From NCBI GenBank assembly GCA_045544195.1, contig JAZPYO010000038.1, positions 1 through 39,761 on the forward strand: a stretch of DNA of 39,761 nt, given 5' to 3'. The notes beneath the pieces are model-generated. The model did no database searches. It saw only the letters and a list, made by a program, of their open reading frames with translations, and was not told the origin of the DNA. The stretch comes from RGIG7213 sp045544195 (lineage in GTDB: Bacteria > Bacillota > Clostridia > Oscillospirales > CAG-272). Of this stretch, positions 1 through 7,607 are shown piece after piece. A program made the translations under genes and the position numbers. Every line of letters starts with the position of its first letter. The stretch's first letter is position 1.

Positions 1-243
1 GTTTGCGAGCGCACCCTGTGGGTGATACAGCGAGCAAAAAGGAGCAGCCGCGGTCGACGAATGGCAAGCGGCGACAGTCCGCGCAGACAGAGTCGGGCAC
101 CGCAATGGGAAAAGAGAGAAGAATCAAGGCTCGTGTTATAATAACACAAAATTGCGATAAAGCCGCATAAATACTGGGTCTTTCGCTGGTTTGCCCCATT
201 GAACGCATTGGTGTCAAAAACGGTTTTTTGGCGCTTTTGTTGG
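1..243. other. GC-rich left-edge segment, possible remnant of another element
   Basis: No complete gene is visible. Two overlapping plus-strand frames are open from the left edge: one ends at a stop at 139-141 and one at 168-170. Both encode very basic, Arg/Lys/Ser-rich tails. The base composition up to about position 120 is clearly more GC-rich than the AT-rich gene that follows. At 133-147 there is a perfect 7-bp inverted repeat around one base (GTGTTAT-A-ATAACAC), which is operator-like. This could be the 3' end of a gene from a mobile element, but I do not recognise it. Confidence 0.25.
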
Positions 244-272
244 TTGTAATAAGATTATATTTATGGTATAAT
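244..272 (+). promoter_or_regulatory. Sigma-A promoter of the TIR gene
   Basis: TTGTAA (244-249) and a consensus TATAAT (267-272) are separated by 17 bp. The start codon at 338 lies about 60 nt downstream of the expected transcription start. Confidence 0.7.
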
Positions 273-337
273 ATTATGCGAAAATATAGAAAAAGAGAGT
301 TATATAATATACTAATACATAAGAGGTGCACGAAATT

Positions 338-2881
338 ATGGCAGTTTTTAAAGTAGAAACAAAAAACAAGGTCGATATTGATAAAAAGCCGAGAGTATAT
401 TTTACCTGTCATCCGGATGATTTTGAGAAACACTTTAAAAAAATCCGCGACGATGTTTTTAAAACTCATGATTGTGCAATCTACTACACCGAGGATATAA
501 CTGAAGTTATCGCAGAAGATGAAAAGCAAGTTGATCTGGGTCGTAATAACTTGTTTGTAGTTCCTGTCACCTTTAAACTTTTATCCACACCAAATCGTGC
601 TATGGATGAGGATATTCCTTATGCCTTGAAAGAACACATCCCCGTTCTGCCGATTATGATGGAGTCGGGCATTGATGAGTTATATTCTAAACCCGATAAA
701 TTCGGCGAATTGCAATATTTGAATCCTTATAGTACAGATCTGACCGAAATCTCTTATGAAGAAAAGTTGAAGAGGTATCTTGAATCTGTTCTTATCAGCG
801 ACGAACTTGCAAAACGTGTTCGTGCAGCTTTTGATGCCTACATATTCTTGAGTTATCGTAAAAAAGACCGTAAGTACGCCAATGAGCTTATGCGACTCAT
901 CCACAGCAATCCAGAATGCCGAGATATTGCTATCTGGTTTGATGAGTTTTTAACTCCGGGTGAAAGTTTTAAAGAAAACATCGAGAAAATTCTGGACGAT
1001 TGCAAGTTGTTTACTCTGCTTGTTACTCCGCAACTTTTGGAAAAGGTTATCGACGAAAACGGTGAAGAACGGGATAACTATGTCATTTCCACTGAATTGC
1101 CGCTAGCACGAAAGAAAAAAGAAGAAAAAGGCACTGATATTTTTGCTGTTGAAATGGAAAAAACGGACAAAAAAAAGCTATATAGCGCCAATATTAAGGA
1201 TTATATAAATGTAAATGATAGTGAATTTCGTACGCGGCTGTTAAACGCCGTATCTCGGCTGGTTATTACCTCAAATGGTACATCTGAACATGAGTTTTTG
1301 ATTGGTTTGGCATATTTGATAGGTATCGATGTAGAAATCAATGTTGAAAAAGGGCTACAGTTAATCGAAAATTCCGCAAACGCCGGCTTGAGTGAAGCTA
1401 TGAAAATGTTAGTAAATATATATTATGTTGGTATCGGAATAAAAAAAGATATCACCACTGCGATAATTTATCAAAAAAAACACACTGCATACTTAAAGAA
1501 AAAAACTCAAGAAGACATCGACTATTTATTAGAATACTTATCAGAAGAATTATATCTTGCGGAAATAGAAACAGAGGCCAATTTATTAAAGGAAAGTCGC
1601 AACACATGTTGGAGAGTAATAAAACTATGTAGACGCAACGAAGGATATGGCTCATTTTTCGATGAAAATCGTATTGAGTATTATATTCGCGCCTATATGC
1701 TATTGGGGAAAATGTTTGCTAAACGAGACGATATTGTTCAAAGCAAAGAATGCTATGAAAAAGCATACAAGACATTGAATCAATTACCGCAGGATAAAAA
1801 AGGCACAATAAATAGTTATGTTTGCGGTTGCATACATTTCCATTTGGGCGAAATCCATTCCTGTGCCCCGTTTTATGATTCTAGATATACCACTAGTAAT
1901 TTTAAAAAGGCTTTGTTTTATTTTCAGCAGTGCTCTGAGATGCATGCAGGGCAAAAAGTACAAGCTTATATAGATGCTTGTAAGATGAAGTTGGCATTAG
2001 AATACGAAAGAAATCTTTCTTTGGCAGGAGAAGCTATACGGATCTATATGGAATTGTCTTCTCAGTATGTAGATCTTGATTATCAGAATTCTCCAGATGA
2101 GTCTGCCGTTAAAGCATATTGTTTTTACAGATTGGGTTTGTTGTTCCAAAAGGAAAAAAACATAGTAGAAGCAAAAACAGCATATCAGCATGCAGCCAAT
2201 ATAAGTAGCAATGCAAGAGCGATTAACGAAGACGATTTTGGATTTACGAGATTATTTTTGTTGTCATCTGTCAAAATGTTGAATCTGAACGCAAGCAATA
2301 ACAATGCAGAAGAATATGGACGGCTACTGGTGTTGGCTGAAAATTATTGTAAAAGAATTCATACAAGGCACACGCAACAATTGCTCGCAGAATTTTATTT
2401 TGAAATCAGTGGTGTCGATGTCAGATTTTTGCAGTTAGCATATAAAATTTACGAAACTCTTTGTGATGAATATCCAGAGTTTTACAGCAATGATCTTTGG
2501 CTATTCAGAAACTATATGTGGAATAATAATTTATTGGATGAATCATTTTTCAATAGAAAAGACCTTAAGGTAATTTCACAAGAAGACAGCGGATTTATGT
2601 GTTGTATAGATCCGGTGACCAAAACCCAATATAGGTTTATTTTGAGTTTCGTTTCATGCAAGTCTTTAGATAAGATTCAAAAAATAACTGTAACAGACTA
2701 TAAGTGCAAAGGATTAAAGGGTATTGCTGTGTCATATCTGCAGATTGAACCTCCAACGAATTTACTTCAGATTTGTCCGATAGAAAAGAGTGTTTCAAAG
2801 CAGGATATAATACCGGATGAGTGCATACTACTAACCTATAAAAACGGGAAAAAAGAAGAATACGTTTTTTGTTATGGTTAA
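338..2881 (+). CDS. Tandem TIR-domain protein with SEL1 and TPR-like repeats
   Basis: 847-aa protein. The ATG at 338 is preferred over an in-frame GTG at 326 because that GTG lies inside the ribosome site AGAGGTG (322-328). Residues about 166-310 form a TIR domain: YIFLSYRKKDRKYANEL, IWFDEFLTPGESF, LFTLLVTPQLLE, and the ExxxA helix with Glu253 (STELPLA) at the position of the NADase catalytic glutamate. Residues about 18-110 look like a second, diverged TIR fold in which that position is Asp92 (EDIPYALK). A SEL1-type repeat follows at about 335-372. The rest, to about residue 700, is helical and TPR-like, and the C-terminus is unassigned. TIR proteins of bacteria often cleave NAD in antiphage defence or act in signalling; which applies here is inference. 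The gene stands alone and is markedly more AT-rich than its neighbours, consistent with transfer. Confidence 0.8.
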   Translation: MAVFKVETKNKVDIDKKPRVYFTCHPDDFEKHFKKIRDDVFKTHDCAIYYTEDITEVIAEDEKQVDLGRNNLFVVPVTFKLLSTPNRAMDEDIPYALKEHIPVLPIMMESGIDELYSKPDKFGELQYLNPYSTDLTEISYEEKLKRYLESVLISDELAKRVRAAFDAYIFLSYRKKDRKYANELMRLIHSNPECRDIAIWFDEFLTPGESFKENIEKILDDCKLFTLLVTPQLLEKVIDENGEERDNYVISTELPLARKKKEEKGTDIFAVEMEKTDKKKLYSANIKDYINVNDSEFRTRLLNAVSRLVITSNGTSEHEFLIGLAYLIGIDVEINVEKGLQLIENSANAGLSEAMKMLVNIYYVGIGIKKDITTAIIYQKKHTAYLKKKTQEDIDYLLEYLSEELYLAEIETEANLLKESRNTCWRVIKLCRRNEGYGSFFDENRIEYYIRAYMLLGKMFAKRDDIVQSKECYEKAYKTLNQLPQDKKGTINSYVCGCIHFHLGEIHSCAPFYDSRYTTSNFKKALFYFQQCSEMHAGQKVQAYIDACKMKLALEYERNLSLAGEAIRIYMELSSQYVDLDYQNSPDESAVKAYCFYRLGLLFQKEKNIVEAKTAYQHAANISSNARAINEDDFGFTRLFLLSSVKMLNLNASNNNAEEYGRLLVLAENYCKRIHTRHTQQLLAEFYFEISGVDVRFLQLAYKIYETLCDEYPEFYSNDLWLFRNYMWNNNLLDESFFNRKDLKVISQEDSGFMCCIDPVTKTQYRFILSFVSCKSLDKIQKITVTDYKCKGLKGIAVSYLQIEPPTNLLQICPIEKSVSKQDIIPDECILLTYKNGKKEEYVFCYG

Positions 2882-2988
2882 GGTTCCATAGCAATGTGGA
2901 TTATTTTACAGAATAAAAACATAATATAAATCATCTCTGTATAAATCTCCTTGTTTTACAGATACTAACAATACAAATTTGTAAAAAA

Positions 2989-3040
2989 TGTAGGGGCGAT
3001 TCACGAATCGCCCGCGGGTCATTCGTGAATGACCCCTACA
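2989..3040. repeat. 52-bp twin-hairpin palindromic element
   Basis: The ends are inverted repeats TGTAGGGG and CCCCTACA. Inside lie two adjacent 9-bp hairpins with 2-nt loops (GGGCGATTC-AC-GAATCGCCC, then GGGTCATTC-GT-GAATGACCC). The two hairpins differ at the same positions on both of their arms, so pairing is kept. It sits 10 nt before the spoVT ribosome site. It resembles REP/MITE-like intergenic repeats but has no run of T for an intrinsic terminator. Confidence 0.7.
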
Positions 3041-3068
3041 GAATGTTGTAAAGGAGATTTTTGTATAT

Positions 3069-3614
3069 ATGAAAGCAACTGGAATTGTTCGTAGAATAGA
3101 TGATTTGGGGCGGGTGGTCATTCCTAAGGAGATACGCCGTACTCTCAGGATAAGAGAGGGAGAGCCGCTTGAAATATTTACCGATAAAGACGGTGAGGTC
3201 ATTTTTAAAAAGTATTCACATATGGCGCAGCTCAGCGGCTTTGCCACCGACTGTGCTGAGTCGATAAATAAAGCGACGGGGCTTTGCATTGCCGTTTGCG
3301 ACCGTGATGAGATCGTAGCTTTGGCGGGAGCTTCCAAAAAGGAGCTTTCGGACAGGAAGATAAGCCGAGAGCTTGAGGAGCTTATGGAAAAACGCAAGAC
3401 CTTTGCGTTCAATGGGGAAAGCGCCAAGCTGTATATCTGCCCTGACAGCCGTTATCACATAGTATGTGCATCGCCGATAATTTCGGGCGGTGACGTATCG
3501 GGCTGTGTATGTACGATAGCCAAGGATTCGGACAGCGATCCTGCCTGCAGCGACGTTGAGCTGAAGCTCACCCTTTCCGCCTGCAATTTCTTATCAAGGC
3601 ATCTTGAATCCTGA
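3069..3614 (+). CDS. spoVT: Stage V sporulation protein T (AbrB-family regulator)
   Basis: 181 aa, close to the 178 aa of Bacillus SpoVT. Residues 1-50 are the SpoVT/AbrB swapped-hairpin DNA-binding domain (MKATGIVRRIDDLGRVVIPKEIRR). Residues about 55-178 match the GAF-like C-terminal domain. In the family this protein tunes sigma-G dependent forespore gene expression. The ribosome site AAGGAG at 3051-3056 is 12 nt from the ATG. It is transcribed alone; no obvious own promoter was found, and the twin-hairpin element lies immediately upstream. It supports an endospore-forming lineage. Some Clostridia use the same family as general AbrB-like regulators. Confidence 0.9.
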   Translation: MKATGIVRRIDDLGRVVIPKEIRRTLRIREGEPLEIFTDKDGEVIFKKYSHMAQLSGFATDCAESINKATGLCIAVCDRDEIVALAGASKKELSDRKISRELEELMEKRKTFAFNGESAKLYICPDSRYHIVCASPIISGGDVSGCVCTIAKDSDSDPACSDVELKLTLSACNFLSRHLES

Positions 3615-3669
3615 AGGATATGATTTTTGATACTGCATTGCATCAATGTGTGTTCATAGCCGTTTGCTA

Positions 3670-3698
3670 TTGACTTTTTTCGCTTTGTGTGATAAAAT
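3670..3698 (+). promoter_or_regulatory. Sigma-A promoter upstream of the hypothetical gene and RT
   Basis: TTGACT (3670-3675) and TAAAAT (3693-3698) with a 17-bp spacer. The next ribosome site (AAGGAG at 3708-3713) is so close that the transcript leader would be very short. Confidence 0.7.
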
Positions 3699-3722
3699 CA
3701 ACTTGTGAAGGAGTTGATACTT

Positions 3723-4175
3723 ATGGGTTTTTTAGATAAGCTGCTGAAGGCAGTGCTTTCGCCGTCATCCGATAATAACACACAGAAAGCGCCTGAACAA
3801 AAAGAGCCTGTAATGCAGGAGCAGAGCGTTAAGTTTAAAAATTTTGTTGACACAAACCCGAATGCGAATATTCAGTATTTCGCATCATTGCTTAATGAGG
3901 ATAATTTTCCGGGGTACAGTATAGAGCAAAACGTGATGCTGTCCAGATTTGACAGCAATGCCCACCCGAAATGCTTTCCTATCACCTTTCTGTTCAAAAA
4001 GGATGAAATGCCTGTCCTTGCAGTCATAATAATGCGTGCAAATCAGCGTACAACTATGCCCGCCGTAGGCACGTATACCATTCTTGATGAGCAGAATATA
4101 CCGTATTTGAGATTTTATCTCGGATGGGAAAACGAAAAGAATTATGTATTGAACAGAATAAAGGAAAATCTGTAA
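3723..4175 (+). CDS. Hypothetical protein (150 aa) upstream of the RT RNA
   Basis: The ATG at 3723 is chosen because AAGGAG (3708-3713) precedes it by 9 nt; the upstream GTG at 3705 overlaps that site. The N-terminus has a short amphipathic segment (MGFLDKLLKAVLSP) and a polar Gln/Glu-rich linker to about residue 40. The C-terminal 90 residues alternate strands and helices, with a hydrophobic strand MPVLAVIIM after FKKDE and a terminal YVLNRIKENL helix. The order of these elements is reminiscent of restriction-endonuclease-like folds, but the acidic/Lys active-site pattern is not convincing, so no function is assigned. It ends 17 nt before the structured RNA that precedes the reverse transcriptase and shares its direction. 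Confidence 0.75.
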   Translation: MGFLDKLLKAVLSPSSDNNTQKAPEQKEPVMQEQSVKFKNFVDTNPNANIQYFASLLNEDNFPGYSIEQNVMLSRFDSNAHPKCFPITFLFKKDEMPVLAVIIMRANQRTTMPAVGTYTILDEQNIPYLRFYLGWENEKNYVLNRIKENL

Positions 4176-4192
4176 ATACATCAAAACAGCTT

Positions 4193-4323
4193 AAAACAGA
4201 GAGAAACGCATTATTGCACCTGCGGTGAACAAAGCACGGACTGTATACAGCTTTGCAGGTAGCTTGTCCGTGTACGGTTTGGTAGCATAAAATTATGCTG
4301 TTAAAGCACTTTCTCTCTGTTTT
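4193..4323 (+). ncRNA. Candidate structured RNA upstream of the reverse transcriptase
   Basis: A perfect 14-bp inverted repeat, AAAACAGAGAGAAA (4193-4206) and TTTCTCTCTGTTTT (4310-4323), encloses 103 nt. Inside are: CACC/GGTG (4217-4220 with 4224-4227); CAAAGC/GCTTTG (4230-4235 with 4250-4255), whose loop ACGGAC (4236-4241) is complementary to GTCCGT (4266-4271), an H-type pseudoknot; and AGCATAA/TTATGCT (4284-4290 with 4293-4299). The right arm ends 16 nt before the RT start codon. A long stem closing a compact RNA directly before an RT gene is the layout of retron msr-msd RNAs and also fits the RT-associated template RNAs of some defence RTs. It could instead be a regulatory leader. A weak promoter (TTGAAC 4149-4154, TAAATA 4173-4178) might serve it. 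Confidence 0.55.
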
Positions 4324-4339
4324 TTATTTTGGAGCGTTT

Positions 4340-5569
4340 ATGCACATAAGTATACTTGAGCGTTTGAAGGATAAAGAAGAATGGCTTGCGTTTTTTGAGC
4401 ATAAAGAAAGGTGCGGAAATCTTTCGACAGATGAAAGACGGGATCTTCTTATATTCATTGAAAACGGCGAATATCTTCCGATAGCGGATAATATATTGAA
4501 CAACGGCTGCTTTTCTCCGCCGCAAAAGGTGCTTATCAATAAGTCGAATACGGATAAAAAGCGGACGGTATATGTTTACAGCCGTGAAGAAAACTACATA
4601 TTGAAGCTGATAGCGTATATGCTTTCAGAGTATGACGGAATTTTTTCGCCCAATCTTTATTCATTCAGGAAAAACAACGGCGTGAAAAAAGCGATAGACG
4701 ATATTCTCAAGCTCGACGGTATAAGCGGATATTATGCTTATAAGCTCGATATCAGCGATTATTTTAATTCCGTTGATATAGAAAAGCTGTTGCCGATGCT
4801 TGAAAACGCTTTGGCAAACGATCCTGCTCTTTATTCGTTTTTGCGTTCTGTTCTCGAATATCCTTATGCTGTATATAACGGAGAGCCGACGTATCAGAAA
4901 AGAGGAATAATGGCAGGTGTTCCCGTATCGGGCTTTCTTGCCGACCTTTATCTGAGCGAGCTTGATGCATATTTTTTTGACAGAGGTATACCGTATGCGC
5001 GGTATTCTGACGATATTATCGTTTTTGCAAAAAATGAAAACGAGCTTGAAGCATGCATTTCCTACATAAAAAGCGTTTTGGATAAAAAGGGACTTAAGAT
5101 AAATTCAAAAAAGGAATCTGTATCACAGCCGTATACCGAATGGACGTTTTTGGGCTTTTCGTACAATAAAGGCGAAATTGATATTTGCAGAGCGTCCGTG
5201 GAAAAGCTGAAGCGGAAGATGCGCCGTAAAAGCAGGGCGCTGTGCCGCTGGGCAGACAAAAACAACGTAGACAGAATAAAAGCATGCCGTGTATTTATAC
5301 GGTGCTTCAACCGAAAGCTTTTCGATAACCCAAGATCGAACGAGCTGACGTGGACGAGGTGGTTTTTCCCCGTGATAAGCACGGATCGCTCGTTGCATAA
5401 GATCGATCTGTATATGCAGGACTGTATAAGATATATAGCCACGGGAAAACGCAATAAATCACGGTTTGAATTCAGATACGGCGACATGAAAGAGCAGGGC
5501 TATGTGAGCCTTGTAAATAAATATTATAAAAACGATCAGAGTGCTTCACTGCAAGATGAAACCGTGTGA
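4340..5569 (+). CDS. Stand-alone reverse transcriptase (YSDD type)
   Basis: 409 aa from ATG 4340, with GGAG at 4331-4334; the upstream in-frame ATG at 4295 lies within the RNA stem and lacks a site. RT motifs in order: KKRTVYVY (73-80); NLYSFRKNNG (105-114); catalytic Asp137 in YKLDISDYFNSV; GIMAGVPVSG (189-198) in place of the usual PQG-type motif; YSDD with Asp224/Asp225; GLKIN (251-255); FLGF (270-273). Residues about 283-330 are basic and thumb-like, and the C-terminus ends in GYVSLVNKYYK. FLGF and the absence of the retron VTG motif make it closer to group II-like RTs than to classical retrons. No maturase DNA-binding or HNH domain is visible, and no intron RNA surrounds it. The folded RNA lies just upstream and a GH36 gene begins 24 nt downstream. 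The subfamily is unresolved. Confidence 0.85.
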   Translation: MHISILERLKDKEEWLAFFEHKERCGNLSTDERRDLLIFIENGEYLPIADNILNNGCFSPPQKVLINKSNTDKKRTVYVYSREENYILKLIAYMLSEYDGIFSPNLYSFRKNNGVKKAIDDILKLDGISGYYAYKLDISDYFNSVDIEKLLPMLENALANDPALYSFLRSVLEYPYAVYNGEPTYQKRGIMAGVPVSGFLADLYLSELDAYFFDRGIPYARYSDDIIVFAKNENELEACISYIKSVLDKKGLKINSKKESVSQPYTEWTFLGFSYNKGEIDICRASVEKLKRKMRRKSRALCRWADKNNVDRIKACRVFIRCFNRKLFDNPRSNELTWTRWFFPVISTDRSLHKIDLYMQDCIRYIATGKRNKSRFEFRYGDMKEQGYVSLVNKYYKNDQSASLQDETV

Positions 5570-5593
5570 AATACAGCGCTGAGGAGAAAAAAT

Positions 5594-7513
5594 ATGATAT
5601 ATCCGGGTTTTTCTTTTAAATATAACGGCGTTCCGTTTGAGGAGCTTGAAAAAACGGTCGTTGAAACCGAAAAAGGAATAAAATATACTCTGTCTGACGG
5701 CTTGTGCATAGAATGCCGTATAGAAAGATTTCCAAAGTACAACGTAATAAAATGGACGAATTACTGGTACAATGATACCGACCGTAACAGCGGTATAGTA
5801 TCAGATCTGTGGGACTGCGATACTACGGCTGAATTTGATGCAGATCCTGCGAAAAACAGAAAAAACAAGCATTCCGTGTGGACGACTGATACGCTGAAGC
5901 TCTATATTACAGACGGAGCGAACATCACCGATTACGATAATATGGCGTACGCCACGCGCTTTTGGCCGAATGAAACGCTGAAGGCAGCCAATCATTCGGG
6001 CAGAAGCGGAATGGGAACGTCACCGTTTTTTGATCTTAACAGACGGGAAAAGGGCGTTCTTATGGCGATAGGTTGGACGGGGCAGTGGAACGCTCAGTTT
6101 GAGCGCGGAGAAAAGGACGTAAGGCTTCTTTCGCGTATAGAGGGCGTCCGATTTTACATGAAGCCGGGCGAAAAATTCAGAACGTCATCTGTAACTGTCC
6201 TTGAATACGACAACGGTCAGGACAACGCTCACAATATGTGGAGAAGATACATAAAGGACTGTGTTTCTCCCGTCGGAAAGCAGCAGCGTGATAAGGAATG
6301 CCCGTTTTCTGCGATATTCTGGGGCGGAATTTCCACCGATGCTTTAAAAAGGCGGTGGCAGGGTATCTTCAAGGAAGCTCTTCCGTTCAATTACTGCTGG
6401 ATGGATGCCGGATGGTATGAGCCTATGAAGGGCAAAACGTGTGCAGAGCAGTCGGCAGAATGGGGCACGGTAGGAACGTGGCAGGTAAGCAAGCTTTATC
6501 ATCCGGGCGGCCTTTCGGACGCTGTGCAATGGCTTAAGGAAAAGAATATAAAATTCCAGCTTTGGTTTGAGCCGGAAAGGATCAATCTGAACGTAGAGCC
6601 GTGGACTGAATATATGAAGCCGATGCACGATCCCAATGATAAAAACGTCATAATCGCTTTACATAAGGATGAGGTCGCGGATGCTTTGATAGAAAAGGTC
6701 AGCGAGCTTATACAAAGGCTCGGCATAACGCTTTACCGACAGGATTTCAACATAGGTCCGATCCCGTTCTGGAGATTGAACGACGAAAATGACCGTGACG
6801 GTGTAAATGAGATAAGATACATAAACAACCTTTACAGATTCTGGGACACACTTCTTGAAAGATTCCCGTATCTGCTTATCGACAACTGTGCAGGCGGCGG
6901 ACACCGACTTGACATAGAAGCGCTTGCAAGGTCTATAACGCTTTGGAGAAGCGATTATTGCAGCATATGGGATAACGCTCCTGAGGGCTATCAGCTCCAG
7001 ACGATAGGAAATGCGTGGTGGTATCCTTATTCAGGCGTAGGATACGGCCCTACGCTCGGTGATACGTACAGCTTCAGAAGTGCTTACTCACCCGGAATGA
7101 CTGTTCGTACGTGGGAGCATGCCGATCTTGAGTGGGAGGTCGGAGCGACGAACGAGCCGTTCGATTGGGCGAGAAAGTATTTCAATGAGTATTTGTCCGT
7201 TCAGCACTATTTTACTTGCGATTTCTATCCTTTGATAAAAAACTCAAAGGAAACTGTATCCTGGGCGGCATCACAATACGACGAGCCCGAAACGAGCAGC
7301 GGTATAATACTTGCTTTCCGCAGAGAAGAATGCCCGTTTGCCGTAGCAGACGTTATGCTCGGCGGAATTGATGAAAGCAAAACGTATGAATTTACAAATG
7401 CCGATACAAACGAAAGCTTTATATTTTCGGGAAAAGAGCTTGCGCAAAATGGTATACAGCTTAAAATACCGAACAAAAGAGAATCTCTTCTCATAAAATA
7501 CGTCTGTTACTGA
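5594..7513 (+). CDS. Alpha-galactosidase, GH36 (clan GH-D)
   Basis: 639 aa. Ribosome site GAGGAG (5581-5586) precedes the ATG. An N-terminal beta-sandwich (about 1-215) is followed by a TIM barrel carrying GH36 signatures: CWMDAGWYEP (268-277), LWFEPERI (323-330), RQDFN with the expected nucleophile Asp384, CAGGGHRLD (432-440), and WRSD with the expected acid/base Asp454. A short C-terminal beta domain ends the chain. No signal peptide is visible, so it should hydrolyse imported alpha-galactosides such as raffinose-family sugars or melibiose in the cytoplasm. A related activity (alpha-N-acetylgalactosaminidase) cannot be excluded by sequence reading. No sugar transporter adjoins it, and it may be co-transcribed with the RT gene 24 nt upstream. 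Confidence 0.88.
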   Translation: MIYPGFSFKYNGVPFEELEKTVVETEKGIKYTLSDGLCIECRIERFPKYNVIKWTNYWYNDTDRNSGIVSDLWDCDTTAEFDADPAKNRKNKHSVWTTDTLKLYITDGANITDYDNMAYATRFWPNETLKAANHSGRSGMGTSPFFDLNRREKGVLMAIGWTGQWNAQFERGEKDVRLLSRIEGVRFYMKPGEKFRTSSVTVLEYDNGQDNAHNMWRRYIKDCVSPVGKQQRDKECPFSAIFWGGISTDALKRRWQGIFKEALPFNYCWMDAGWYEPMKGKTCAEQSAEWGTVGTWQVSKLYHPGGLSDAVQWLKEKNIKFQLWFEPERINLNVEPWTEYMKPMHDPNDKNVIIALHKDEVADALIEKVSELIQRLGITLYRQDFNIGPIPFWRLNDENDRDGVNEIRYINNLYRFWDTLLERFPYLLIDNCAGGGHRLDIEALARSITLWRSDYCSIWDNAPEGYQLQTIGNAWWYPYSGVGYGPTLGDTYSFRSAYSPGMTVRTWEHADLEWEVGATNEPFDWARKYFNEYLSVQHYFTCDFYPLIKNSKETVSWAASQYDEPETSSGIILAFRREECPFAVADVMLGGIDESKTYEFTNADTNESFIFSGKELAQNGIQLKIPNKRESLLIKYVCY

Positions 7514-7547
7514 CGGATGTAATGAGCAGAACGGTGAAAAAATTCTA

Positions 7548-7576
7548 TTGACAACAATAAAGTTGTGTGATATAAT
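7548..7576 (+). promoter_or_regulatory. Perfect-consensus sigma-A promoter
   Basis: TTGACA (7548-7553) and TATAAT (7571-7576) with a 17-bp spacer match the consensus at all 12 positions. It drives the surface protein gene at 7608. Confidence 0.9.
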
Positions 7577-7607
7577 TCAATTAACAAATAATTATAGGAG
7601 GAAAAAC

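Noticed and set aside
2906..3427. 173-aa minus-strand frame over spoVT
   Set aside because: It overlaps the clear SpoVT protein and the palindromic element and has no family features.
4266..4282. Group II intron domain V-like string GTACGGTTT near the RT
   Set aside because: The matching 5' strand and bulged tetraloop helix of domain V are absent, and no intron boundaries surround the RT.
4193..4323. Template repeat of a diversity-generating retroelement
   Set aside because: I found no second near-copy with adenine-specific changes in a neighbouring gene end, and the RT lacks the DGR SQ motif.
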